NCBI RefSeq assembly: GCF_001721045.1
Contig: NZ_MDER01000025.1
Location: 82,635-146,634 of the forward strand
DNA: 64,000 nt
Source: Paenibacillus nuruki
GTDB lineage: Bacteria; Bacillota; Bacilli; Paenibacillales; Paenibacillaceae
Direction: 5' to 3'
Shown here: piece by piece, positions 34,926 to 44,191 of the stretch
How the letters are laid out: each line of letters opens with the position of its first letter
Position numbering within the stretch: position 1 is the first letter of the stretch
The notes under the pieces: model-generated
What the model was told of the DNA's origin: nothing
Database searches by the model: none
What the model saw: only the letters and a program-made list of their open reading frames with translations
Translations under genes and position numbers: made by a program

Positions 34926-36149
34926 TTACTTCATCTTAATTTCAATTTTTTTTATCGCTTGATCTAATGCTTTAACAGTTTCATCAAATGTAGGGCTATA
35001 AGCAACAATGTAACCTAACCGTTGATACGCATTTTGTGGAGGTACTACAGTTTCACCAAGCTGAATATAAACCTTACTTTCTTTAATGTGATGAATATAT
35101 TTTAGTTGATCAATACCCGTTAGTTCTTTAAACTCTCCTTCTACATTAGACATTAAAAAGCGTATGCCTGCTGTTCCTTTATAATGAAGATTTGGAAGAC
35201 ACGGCCCATCTATCGCACAATAGATATGTTGCTCCAGCATATCTATGCCCGTTGTCAACCGAATCAATTCAGGAATCATTCCACCAGCCAGACGCCCATT
35301 AATTTCAATAATTAGACAACCTTCCTTTGTCCATTTTACTTCTGTATGAGCAGCACCATTTTTAAAATGTACAACTTGTAACGCATGCAATACAGTTGCA
35401 GTTATCTTTTGATATTGATAATCTGTTAATTTTGCAGGAAATAGATGACCTGCTTCTACAAAAAAAGGTAAGCCTTCCAATGATTTTTGTGTAACTCCAA
35501 TTACTGTTGTGCGTCCTTGCCAACTAATTGTTTCTACACTATACTCAGGAGCTTCAATATATTTTTCAATCAATACTTCCTTTGGAACAGCTTGTCCACG
35601 CTTATTAAAACTATGATCTAAAATTATTCGAACTTGTTCTTGAGCAGTTTTTATATTTGTACAAAGTTTTACTTCGTTTGAGCCACTATCTTCAGTAGGC
35701 TTAATGACACAAGGAAATCCAATACGTTGTATTGCTTCATTCAATTCTGCTTCGGAATGCAACACATCAAAATGAGGTTGCAAAATATGCGCATTCTTCA
35801 ATACATTTCGAGTTTGAGCTTTATTACGAACATAACGTATCGTTTCTATACCATTACCAGGAAGCTGATAAAATGTTATTAATTTCGCCACTTGTTCTAA
35901 ATAAAACTCGCTTGTCGTTGTAACTCCACAAATATTCGTCACACCAATTTTTGTTGAAATATGTTGCTGAAGCTCATTTATATCATTGGTATCACATACA
36001 TACACTTCGCACTCTATATCTTCTAGTCCTCGATATCGATCTGGATTATTAGTATATAATACTGGTTCTAGCCCCCAATCTACGGCACGAGTTAAAGCAA
36101 TCATACCTGTGCCAGTTGTATTAGCTTCTATAAATATTAATTTAGACAC
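34926..36149 (-). CDS. ATP-grasp carboxylate-amine ligase
   Basis: 407-residue ligase of the BacD/biotin-carboxylase-like ATP-grasp group. The preATP-grasp domain (IEANTTGTGMIALTRA) leads to the nucleotide-binding part FPCVIKPTEDSGSNEV and VLIEKYIEAPEYSVE, and to the metal-binding IIEINGRLAGGMIPEL. Such enzymes activate a carboxylate as acyl phosphate and couple it to an amine. The start is GTG with AGGAG nine bases upstream, overlapping the end of the cysteine-synthase-like gene by eight bases, so the two are translationally coupled. It could join an amino acid to a free precursor, cap the peptide outside the NRPS line, or work in making the diamino acid. No choice can be made from the sequence. 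Confidence 0.85.
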   Translation of the reverse strand: MSKLIFIEANTTGTGMIALTRAVDWGLEPVLYTNNPDRYRGLEDIECEVYVCDTNDINELQQHISTKIGVTNICGVTTTSEFYLEQVAKLITFYQLPGNGIETIRYVRNKAQTRNVLKNAHILQPHFDVLHSEAELNEAIQRIGFPCVIKPTEDSGSNEVKLCTNIKTAQEQVRIILDHSFNKRGQAVPKEVLIEKYIEAPEYSVETISWQGRTTVIGVTQKSLEGLPFFVEAGHLFPAKLTDYQYQKITATVLHALQVVHFKNGAAHTEVKWTKEGCLIIEINGRLAGGMIPELIRLTTGIDMLEQHIYCAIDGPCLPNLHYKGTAGIRFLMSNVEGEFKELTGIDQLKYIHHIKESKVYIQLGETVVPPQNAYQRLGYIVAYSPTFDETVKALDQAIKKIEIKMK

Positions 36150-37176
36150 GATAATTCTCTCCTGCTAGTTCAGAGTATGACCACGATTGTACTACTGTTC
36201 GATACGGAACTTGTTGAGGCTGATCTGGTAGTCGTAACTGATCAATTTTTTGAGCAATCCTGTAATTTCGATCATAGATTGTACTTACGTAACGATCACC
36301 ACGATCGGGAAAAATAGCCAATATATTCGCTTTTTCAGATACTCGATTTTGTAACCATCTTGCAACTGCATAAACGGAGCCGGAAGAATTGCCTGCGAAA
36401 ATATGCTGTTCTCTAGCTAGATTAAGTGTAGCTGCAAAAGCTTCCTCATCATTTAGCCAATGTACTTCATCCACAAGGGCATGATCTACATTAGATGCTA
36501 CAAGTGAATTTCCTAAGCCTCCCTGTAAACGCTGAGGACAGTCCGGTTGACCAAAAATAACACTTCCTGTACAATCAACTGCAATTACTTGTAAATTAGG
36601 ATTGTATTTTTTTAATGCACGAGACGTTCCAGTCATCGAACCACCACTTCCAACTGAGACAACAAGATAATCAATATGAGCAATATCCTGAACCACTTCT
36701 TGAACGAGTGATTCGTAGGCAGCAGGATTGTTTATATTCTCATATTGTCTGGGCCAGTATGCACCAGGAAGTTGTGTCAACATCTGCTCTAAACGTTCTA
36801 ATCGTGCACTTTGCCAACCATTTCTACCCATTTCAGATACAATATCAATATGACACCCTAATGCTGTTAGCTTCGTCATTGTAATTGAATCTATTCGCGG
36901 ATCAGTAACAATGTAGACGTCATGTCCCAAACAAGCCCCGACCATCGCCACACCACAAGCCATTGTTCCTGATGAACTTTCAATAATTGGTGCTCCCTCT
37001 TGCAACTCTCCCGTTCGCTTAGCATCCAAAATAATCTGTTTCGCTACCCGATCTTTCATACCAAATGGATTCATCATTTCTAACTTAGCATAGATCATTC
37101 CACTACTAGGAGAGCTAGATTTTAGTTGTACTAAAGGTGTATTCCCAATTGCTTCAATCATGTTCATACAAATCAA
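36142..37176 (-). CDS. Cysteine-synthase-like PLP enzyme, probable 2,3-diamino acid synthase (DabA/SbnA-like)
   Basis: 344-residue fold-type II PLP enzyme. NPFGMKDRVA holds the PLP lysine, ESSSGTMACG is the substrate-carboxylate loop, and VGSGGSMTGTSRAL binds the PLP phosphate. Cysteine synthases have TSGNTG; the Ser-rich variant here is closer to the SbnA branch, which replaces a beta-phosphate of O-phosphoserine by an amine. With the threonine-kinase-like and argininosuccinate-lyase-like genes at the head of the operon, it probably joins O-phospho-threonine (or -serine) to aspartate. The TTG start at 37176 has GGGGG eight bases upstream; the nearest in-frame ATG (fourth codon) is too far from it. 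No cysteine or sulfur genes are near, so housekeeping cysteine synthesis is unlikely. Confidence 0.82.
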   Translation of the reverse strand: MICMNMIEAIGNTPLVQLKSSSPSSGMIYAKLEMMNPFGMKDRVAKQIILDAKRTGELQEGAPIIESSSGTMACGVAMVGACLGHDVYIVTDPRIDSITMTKLTALGCHIDIVSEMGRNGWQSARLERLEQMLTQLPGAYWPRQYENINNPAAYESLVQEVVQDIAHIDYLVVSVGSGGSMTGTSRALKKYNPNLQVIAVDCTGSVIFGQPDCPQRLQGGLGNSLVASNVDHALVDEVHWLNDEEAFAATLNLAREQHIFAGNSSGSVYAVARWLQNRVSEKANILAIFPDRGDRYVSTIYDRNYRIAQKIDQLRLPDQPQQVPYRTVVQSWSYSELAGENYRV

Positions 37177-37223
37177 ATAGTTGTCCCCCTTCGCAAAATC
37201 ATTCCTGTAGCATTTTATATAAT

Positions 37224-40200
37224 TTACGATTTCAGCAAATCGTTGACTTCCTCGTCACTTAACTGCTCCATTTGCTTATACATATACTCTTCTACTAGGG
37301 CTGCAAATTGTCGAATAGTTGGATGTAGGAATACTTCGCGCAAAGGTACATTAAGTTTTAATTGACGACGAATTCTAGATACAATTTGTGTTGCAAGTAA
37401 AGAATGTCCTCCTACATCAAAGAAATGATCATGAATACCTATTCCCTCGATCTGTAGCAGTTCTATCCATATATCAGCTATATATTTTTCTATTTCAGAT
37501 TCTGGCTTCTCAATAAAAGAAGATTGGTGATAACTAAGTTTTTCTGGTTTAATTAATTGACTGCGATCAATTTTTCCATTTGCATTTAAAGGCATCTGCT
37601 CTAACAATATAATAAATGTTGGAACCATATAATCGGGTAATATGGACTGAGCATATTTACGCACTTGTTCTGACATATCTCCTATTTCATTTTCTATCAT
37701 ATCGACTCTATTCGTTATTGGTACAATGTAAGCAAGTAGAATTTTTATACCAGATACGTCTTCATGGAGTATTACAACTGCCTCTTTCACATCATTATGC
37801 AGACGCAACACAGCTTCAATCTCACTCAGTTCAACACGCATACCGCGAATTTTCACTTGATTATCTAATCGACCACTAAAATGCAAAGAACCATCTGGAT
37901 GATAGAATCCTAAATCTCCTGTATAATACATGCGTTCTCCAGGAAAAAAAGGATCTGGAATGAAAGCCTCTGCTGTTTTATTAGGTAAATTCCGATAGCC
38001 TTGAGCTAAACCAATTCCAGAAATATATAACATACCTGTTACACCTGGCGGAACAGGTTGTAAATAATCATCCAACACATAACATCGATTATTATCAATC
38101 GGCTTTCCAATACATATTGCTCCCTCTGCTTCCATATCTTGCTCAACAACAACGTGCAAAGTGGAGTCAATCGACACTTCAGTTGCTCCCCATGTATTAT
38201 TTAGTGTACCTGGCATTTTCGAGAAAAAGTGTTTAACAATATTGGCTGTTAAGGGTTCTCCCGATGAAATAGTACTTCGTAGCCGATATAATTGATGATA
38301 TTCATCAGTTGTAAGCTCATCAAGTACAAGATTCAACATACTCGGTACAAATTGTACATGTACTACTTCATACTGAATACAAGCATCAATAATGGAACGT
38401 GGGTCACGATGCAAACCTGGCTCTAATAAAGCTACACAACCACCATAACTAAGTGGCCAAAAAAATTCGACTGCAGCATCATCAAATGTTAAGGTTGTTT
38501 TTTGCAAAACTTTCTCTCCAGCTTGTAAATGAAACTGTTTTTGCATCCAGCATATTCGATTAACCCATCCCTCATGTACATTAAGCACACCTTTAGGTTT
38601 ACCTGTCGATCCAGATGTATAATAAATAGATACAAGCGACTGTGGTTTCACTTGACATTCTGGTTTAGTATAAGGATGTTTCTTTATTGTTTCCCACTGA
38701 GAGTCAATACATATGGTTGGAATACCAACTGATTTAAGGTTATTTTTATTACATTCCTGTACAATGCATAAACTCGCTCCTGCATCCTGCAAAATATGCT
38801 GAATACGAACTTCTGGTAATTCCATATCGATCGGTACAAAAGCAGCACCTGCTTTTAAAATAGCCATTAAACTGATGACCAATTCAAGTGAACGCTCTAC
38901 TCCTACACCAACTACTTTGTGAACATCTGAATTTGGAGAAACAGACCAATGAAGTAACAATTCATATGCTAACTGATTAGAACGTTTCTCCAATTCTATA
39001 TAAGTAATTGGCACATTCTGATAGATTGCAGCAACATGATCAGGATGTAACTTTACCTGTTGTTCAAAAAGTTCATGTAAACAATAGGTCGATGGAAACG
39101 GAACTGCTGTATGATTTTGTTTGTAAATGATTTTTTTTTGATATTCGTCTGATAATAGAGGTAGTTTTCCTATAGTTATATTAGGATTATTTAAAACTCC
39201 ATCTAGTAGCGAACAAAAACTTGACTGCATATACTTTATTTTTTGTTTCGTAAACAATCGACTATTATATTCAAATGTAGCTTCTATCTTTCCAGAGTCT
39301 ATCTCCTTAAGAAATAAGGTTAACTCAAAACGTGCTGTTTTGTTATTCACTTCAATTGGAAGGACTTCAAGATCAGCTAGCTCTAATCGTTCTTCTAACT
39401 GATTTTGATAAGCAAACATCACTTGAACGATTGGTGAGTAGGCTTGATTTCGTTCAGGTTGTAACTCTTTCACCAAAATTTCAAAAGGCATATCTTGATG
39501 ATCATAAATACGCAAGCAGCGCTCTTTAACATGATGCAAGTATGTTAAAAATGAATGCTCTTTATTGAATTGACTTCGAATTGCTACAGTATTCACAAAA
39601 AAGCCTACCATTCGTTCAAGCTCATACTCATTTCGATTAGCAATCGGCGATCCAATAATCAGATCATTTTGACCTGAATATCGATGTAACATAATATTAA
39701 ATATAGCTTGTAAGATCATGTAATAGGATGCTTGAGTCTCCCGTGCGAGTACTTTAAGACCAAGCATCTGATTAGTTGACAACTCAAAATATATTTTGTC
39801 TCCTTCAAATGTTTGTATAGGTGGTCTCGGTTTATCAGTTGGTATTTGCAATACAGGCAGTTCACCTGAAAGTTCCTTCTTCCAAAAATCAAGCTGTTTG
39901 TGTAAACTTTCAGACTGAGTAGTTGTTTTATGCCAGTGTGCATATTCGGCATATTGTTTGGTCGGTAAAAACAATGGGGACGACTTGCCCTTGATATATG
40001 CTGTATATAATATGTTTAATTCATCTAATAAAATCATATTAGACCAAGCATCTGTAATAATATGATGAATAATTATACATAAAATATTACTATTAGGACT
40101 TGTGGAAAATAAAGAAAATCGAATTAATGGCCCTTTCTCCAGATCAAATGGTTGCTCAGATTCTTTGGTGAGACGCCGTTCTATAAGATGCTCTAGCTCA

Positions 40201-42311
40201 TCAGCAGTATTTGCCGCAAGTGTAGCATGTGAAAAAGGAAGTTGAACTTGCTTAGCAACAACAGGCACTGGCTGATCGTTTATAACTTGAAAAGTTGTTC
40301 GCAGTATCTCATGACGATTCATTAGATTAATAAGTGCTGCTTGTAATGCATGAAGATCAAGTTGCCCTTCAATCTGATAGGCAAGTGTCTCATTATAAAC
40401 AGGATTATAAGGATCCATTTGTTGGATAAACCATAATCTTTCCTGTGCAAAGGACATTTGCAATATCTCACCATTAAAAGATTTATTATCTTTAAAAAGT
40501 CGGCTACTATAAACATGATCTTCTTTATAGCCCATTTTTTGTAATTCATTCGCTAATCGTCTTACCGTTCGGTATTTAAAAATAAAAGTGAATGGTATTG
40601 TTTGTCTTATAAGAGAACGAAGCTTACTTATGACTCTGGAAGCAGAAATAGAATCTCCACCAATATCAAAAAAATCATCTTCAAGTTCAACTTGTTCTAG
40701 ATGCAAAATATCTGCTATTATTTCAGTAATAATATGCTCTATTTTTGTTCTCATTGAATTTTTATCATTTGCAACTTGGCGATTCACAAATGGAATAGGC
40801 AATGCCTTACGATCCAGCTTACTATTATCATTTAAAGGAAACTCATCCATTTTTACGATAAAGTGTGGAATCATATAGGTTGGTAATAAGTTTAGCAACT
40901 TTTTTTTCAGGTCCAATTCGTGTTGTGAAAAACCTGGTTTTAATATTACATAAGCAGTCAAGTGGTGAATAGTTGGAATATCTTCACGTAATATAACAAC
41001 TACTTCGCGAATTTCTTCCATAGAAAGAAATGCCGACTCCACTTCCCCCAGCTCCACACGAACTCCTCGCAATTTAACTTGATGATCATTTCTACCTGTA
41101 AACTGAATATTACCATCAGCTTTCATGTATGCCTGGTCGCCTGTAAAATACATGCGTTCTCCCGGTCTAAACGGATTATCTATAAACGACTGACGTGTCC
41201 GCTCAGCATCATGCATATATCCTTTAGCTAAACCATAACCAGCTACATACAAATTCCCAATTTTTTCTTTACCTACTTGTTTTAAATGCTCATCTAAAAT
41301 ATATATTTGACTGTTCCATAATGGCTTACCAATCGGAATAGTATCGTTAGTTTCTAAATCTGTTACAGTACATTTGTATAATGTAGAGCCAATTGATAAT
41401 TCAGTAGCTCCCCATAAATTATACAAATTCCCTGGCATACCTAGGTTGATATAGCGTTTTCCAAGCTGAATAGGTAAAGCCTCTCCACCACCAAAACAGC
41501 CTCTTAAATGATTCATATACTTGATTTGATCTGGAGTTACAACATCAAGTACGCGACTAAGCATGCTAGAAACAAGTACAAGGAAAGAGACATTATAGCG
41601 AATTACATCTTGAATAATCGCTTCAGGATCACGATGTAGTCCCGGTTCAAGTAAAGCAATTCTACCACCAGTAACCAGTGGCCAAAATATTTCTAAAGCT
41701 GCATCATCAAAACCTAAATTTGTTTTTTGCAAAACTGTTTCTTGAGGCTGTAACTGTAACTCTTTCTGTATAGAATAGATCGCAGTTACCCAGCCACGAT
41801 GCGTATTAGCCACTCCTTTGGGTTTGCCCGTTGAACCAGAAGTATAATAAATAGAAATCAACTGTTCTGCTTGTACTTGAACTTGTGGAAACTCCAATGA
41901 ATGAAGTGACAATTTTTCATACAACGAGTACCATGTTAATGTATGTTCGACCAGAACTGTTTGACTAGAATGCGCTAATTCATCTGTAATAAGAAAACGA
42001 ATATGAGCATCTTGAATAATTTTGTTATGTCTTGAAATAGGAATATCTGGATCTAAAGGAACGTAAGCCCCACCGGCTTTTAAGATTCCTAGTAATACAA
42101 TAATTAGTTCTTTTGAACGATTCATACATACACCCACAGGTGTTTCAGAAGTAATACCTTTAGCGATCAATGCATGAGCAAGCTGATTCGATTGTTGACT
42201 CAACTGGGCGTATGTAAGAGACGAATCGTTCATCGTAACAGCAATATGTTGTGGCATCTGCTTAGCTTGCTGCTCAAACCATTCATGAAGGTTAATATTT
42301 AGAATATCCAC
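37224..42311 (-). CDS. NRPS-1, initiating: A-T-C-A-T
   Basis: 1695 residues, two modules. A1 (1-505) has YTSGSTGKPKG, FDDAALEIF, WGATE, FTGDQ and the catalytic Lys in NSKLDR; the T1 serine is about residue 554 in GGDS. The C domain (about 615-1045) has HHIITDAWS. A2 (about 1060-1590) and T2 (Ser about 1637 in GGHS) follow. There is no thioesterase or epimerase. It starts with A, so it is the likely first enzyme of the line. Pocket residues in GrsA order, read by hand, are A1 D-D-L-V-C-G-L-I-G-K and A2 D-D-V-Q-T-S-T-I-D-K. Both carry an extra Asp at position 236, and neither matches a code I recall. The C-terminus SDEEVNDLL resembles an NRPS linker tail. GTG start after GGAGGG. Confidence 0.93.
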   Translation of the reverse strand: MDILNINLHEWFEQQAKQMPQHIAVTMNDSSLTYAQLSQQSNQLAHALIAKGITSETPVGVCMNRSKELIIVLLGILKAGGAYVPLDPDIPISRHNKIIQDAHIRFLITDELAHSSQTVLVEHTLTWYSLYEKLSLHSLEFPQVQVQAEQLISIYYTSGSTGKPKGVANTHRGWVTAIYSIQKELQLQPQETVLQKTNLGFDDAALEIFWPLVTGGRIALLEPGLHRDPEAIIQDVIRYNVSFLVLVSSMLSRVLDVVTPDQIKYMNHLRGCFGGGEALPIQLGKRYINLGMPGNLYNLWGATELSIGSTLYKCTVTDLETNDTIPIGKPLWNSQIYILDEHLKQVGKEKIGNLYVAGYGLAKGYMHDAERTRQSFIDNPFRPGERMYFTGDQAYMKADGNIQFTGRNDHQVKLRGVRVELGEVESAFLSMEEIREVVVILREDIPTIHHLTAYVILKPGFSQHELDLKKKLLNLLPTYMIPHFIVKMDEFPLNDNSKLDRKALPIPFVNRQVANDKNSMRTKIEHIITEIIADILHLEQVELEDDFFDIGGDSISASRVISKLRSLIRQTIPFTFIFKYRTVRRLANELQKMGYKEDHVYSSRLFKDNKSFNGEILQMSFAQERLWFIQQMDPYNPVYNETLAYQIEGQLDLHALQAALINLMNRHEILRTTFQVINDQPVPVVAKQVQLPFSHATLAANTADELEHLIERRLTKESEQPFDLEKGPLIRFSLFSTSPNSNILCIIIHHIITDAWSNMILLDELNILYTAYIKGKSSPLFLPTKQYAEYAHWHKTTTQSESLHKQLDFWKKELSGELPVLQIPTDKPRPPIQTFEGDKIYFELSTNQMLGLKVLARETQASYYMILQAIFNIMLHRYSGQNDLIIGSPIANRNEYELERMVGFFVNTVAIRSQFNKEHSFLTYLHHVKERCLRIYDHQDMPFEILVKELQPERNQAYSPIVQVMFAYQNQLEERLELADLEVLPIEVNNKTARFELTLFLKEIDSGKIEATFEYNSRLFTKQKIKYMQSSFCSLLDGVLNNPNITIGKLPLLSDEYQKKIIYKQNHTAVPFPSTYCLHELFEQQVKLHPDHVAAIYQNVPITYIELEKRSNQLAYELLLHWSVSPNSDVHKVVGVGVERSLELVISLMAILKAGAAFVPIDMELPEVRIQHILQDAGASLCIVQECNKNNLKSVGIPTICIDSQWETIKKHPYTKPECQVKPQSLVSIYYTSGSTGKPKGVLNVHEGWVNRICWMQKQFHLQAGEKVLQKTTLTFDDAAVEFFWPLSYGGCVALLEPGLHRDPRSIIDACIQYEVVHVQFVPSMLNLVLDELTTDEYHQLYRLRSTISSGEPLTANIVKHFFSKMPGTLNNTWGATEVSIDSTLHVVVEQDMEAEGAICIGKPIDNNRCYVLDDYLQPVPPGVTGMLYISGIGLAQGYRNLPNKTAEAFIPDPFFPGERMYYTGDLGFYHPDGSLHFSGRLDNQVKIRGMRVELSEIEAVLRLHNDVKEAVVILHEDVSGIKILLAYIVPITNRVDMIENEIGDMSEQVRKYAQSILPDYMVPTFIILLEQMPLNANGKIDRSQLIKPEKLSYHQSSFIEKPESEIEKYIADIWIELLQIEGIGIHDHFFDVGGHSLLATQIVSRIRRQLKLNVPLREVFLHPTIRQFAALVEEYMYKQMEQLSDEEVNDLLKS

Positions 42312-42332
42312 TTCTTTCCCTCCTTAAGATCT

Positions 42333-43379
42333 TTAGGCAAGCATATGCCTGATCACTTTTAAAGCCTGTTCAATATGTTCTGTTTTTATACCTGCATGTG
42401 TCACCGCACGAATACGTCCATGTCCAAGTTCATCAACATACACACCGTGCTGTTGCAAAAAATGAACTACCTTTTCCCAAGTAAAGCGTGAATCTGTAAC
42501 ACGAAAAAAAACAATATTTGTTTCTACCTGTGTCTCACAAATAATCCCTGGAATTTTAGCCAATCCTTTCGCTAAAAGGCGTGCATTTATATGGTCATCT
42601 TCTAATCTGTTTATCATTTGGTCCAGTGCTACGATGCCTGCTGCTGCAATTACACCTGTTTGTCTCATACCACCTCCCAACATTTTGCGAATACGATAAA
42701 CATTTTGTATAAATGCTTGACTACCTGCAACCATAGAACCAATAGGGGCTGATAAACCTTTAGATAAACAAAACTGTATAGAATCAACATAGGATGCAAT
42801 AGTTGAAGCCGGTATTCCCATTGTTATAGCAGCATTCCATATTCTTGCACCATCCATGTGCACAGGAATATTATGTTGTTTTGAAAAACGCTGAATATCT
42901 ACCAAATAAGATAATGGTAATACTCGGCCACCCATACGATTATGAGGATTTTCTAGACAAATTAATCCAGGTAAAGCAAACTGAGGATCAGTAGTATCAC
43001 GAGGAATCGATTGTTGTAAATCGTATAAATCTAAGCGTCCGTCAGACTTTGTTTTGATTGGCTCATACATGACTCCGCCACAAATACTTGCACCTGCTGC
43101 TTCATAAATATAAATATCTGATTCATCACCAACAAGCACTTTTGTTCCACGAGGACAATGAGCCATAATAGAAGCCAGATTAGCCATTGTTCCGCTAGGC
43201 ATAAAAATAGCAGCTTCCTTTCCTAACATATGGGCTGCTTTTGCTTCTAATTCTCGTACAGTGGGATCTTCTCCGTACACATCATCTCCTAGTTTTGCTT
43301 GAGTCATTGCTGTTAACATAGCCGATGTAGGTAAAGTAAATGTATCACTACGAAGTTCAATTTTTATACTTTTATCCAT
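42333..43379 (-). CDS. Low-specificity threonine aldolase-like PLP enzyme
   Basis: 348 residues, fold-type I. ELRSDTFTLPT at the N-terminus, GDDVYGEDPTV, GTMANLASI, HMDGARIWNA and CLSKGLSAPIGS with the PLP lysine identify the beta-eliminating/threonine aldolase family. All main motifs look intact. Known activity is reversible cleavage of beta-hydroxy-alpha-amino acids to glycine and an aldehyde. In this operon it is wedged between NRPS-1 and the Cys-type hydrolase and P450 genes. It could therefore make a beta-hydroxy amino acid, cleave the one made by the P450, or supply glycine or an unusual building block. GGAGG lies before the ATG. Confidence 0.9.
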   Translation of the reverse strand: MDKSIKIELRSDTFTLPTSAMLTAMTQAKLGDDVYGEDPTVRELEAKAAHMLGKEAAIFMPSGTMANLASIMAHCPRGTKVLVGDESDIYIYEAAGASICGGVMYEPIKTKSDGRLDLYDLQQSIPRDTTDPQFALPGLICLENPHNRMGGRVLPLSYLVDIQRFSKQHNIPVHMDGARIWNAAITMGIPASTIASYVDSIQFCLSKGLSAPIGSMVAGSQAFIQNVYRIRKMLGGGMRQTGVIAAAGIVALDQMINRLEDDHINARLLAKGLAKIPGIICETQVETNIVFFRVTDSRFTWEKVVHFLQQHGVYVDELGHGRIRAVTHAGIKTEHIEQALKVIRHMLA

Positions 43380-43420
43380 GTATAAGCCTCCAATAAATTA
43401 CATAATTCCCATCATAATGA

Positions 43421-44176
43421 TTACATGTGATATCGCATTTCTTGAGCGATTATAGTCATTAATTCCATGGGAGCATGAAGGAAATGATGATGATCACCAG
43501 TTAATGTTTTAAATGATACTGATCCATAGCTACTCCATCCGACTAATAGATCCGGATCAACTTCTTTGTCTTCTTTCCAACCGATTACAGTGACTGGAAA
43601 GTCTAATTTTTCAGGTTTCTGCTTAATATAATGACGATTTGATTCTAGATCAGCACGCATGATCCCCTTATTTAATTCGATCATGTCTGGTATTGGAACA
43701 CCGCCCATTTTATAAGTAAGTAATTCAATTTCGACAGCAAGTTCATAGTCATCAAGCTCCAAAAAACGTCCATAAGGGCCTTCATGTGGTGCTACTTGTG
43801 AAGAAATAAATAAGTGCGACGGCATTGGTCCACCTTTTTTCATTAATTGCAAAGATGCTTCATAGCTAGGTAAAGCTGATCCACAATGCCCAAAAAATGC
43901 AAAAGGACGATCCAAATAAGGTTGAATAGCTTCATTAAGATCTTTTGCTAATTGCTCATAAGAAGTATAAGTTGGTTCATCAAATCGATTTTCTCGCCCA
44001 GGTAATTGAATCGGACATATTTCAATTTTCCCAATAAATTCTGGCCAGTGGCGATACATGCTTGCTCCACAACCAGAATATGGAATACAAAATAATCTTG
44101 CTTTAGCAAATGCAGAAGGCTCTCTAATGAACCAAGAATTGGACTTACTATAATTTTCTTCCATTATAAATCCCAT
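43421..44176 (-). CDS. Type II thioesterase-fold protein with Cys nucleophile, probable aminoacyl shuttle
   Basis: 251 residues of the alpha/beta-hydrolase thioesterase fold (LFCIPYSGCGASMY, IQLPGRENR, FGHCGSALPSYE). The nucleophile elbow, GHSMG in ordinary type II thioesterases, reads GHCGS, which puts Cys at about residue 98. The acid (GWKEDKEVD) and His (GDHHHFL, about 229) remain. Cys at this place is known from SyrC and CmaE, which carry aminoacyl groups between carrier domains instead of hydrolysing them. The neighbours (P450, MbtH-A-T, and an NRPS with a defunct A domain) fit a shuttle role exactly. The start at 44176 was chosen because AGGAG is eight bases upstream; the in-frame ATG two codons earlier is too near to it. 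Plain editing hydrolysis remains possible. Confidence 0.82.
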   Translation of the reverse strand: MGFIMEENYSKSNSWFIREPSAFAKARLFCIPYSGCGASMYRHWPEFIGKIEICPIQLPGRENRFDEPTYTSYEQLAKDLNEAIQPYLDRPFAFFGHCGSALPSYEASLQLMKKGGPMPSHLFISSQVAPHEGPYGRFLELDDYELAVEIELLTYKMGGVPIPDMIELNKGIMRADLESNRHYIKQKPEKLDFPVTVIGWKEDKEVDPDLLVGWSSYGSVSFKTLTGDHHHFLHAPMELMTIIAQEMRYHM

Positions 44177-44191
44177 ATTCATATCTCCTTT

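Noticed and set aside
36142..37176. Housekeeping cysteine synthase (cysK)
   Set aside because: The substrate loop reads SSSGTM rather than TSGNTG, and the context is precursor supply for a peptide, not sulfur metabolism.
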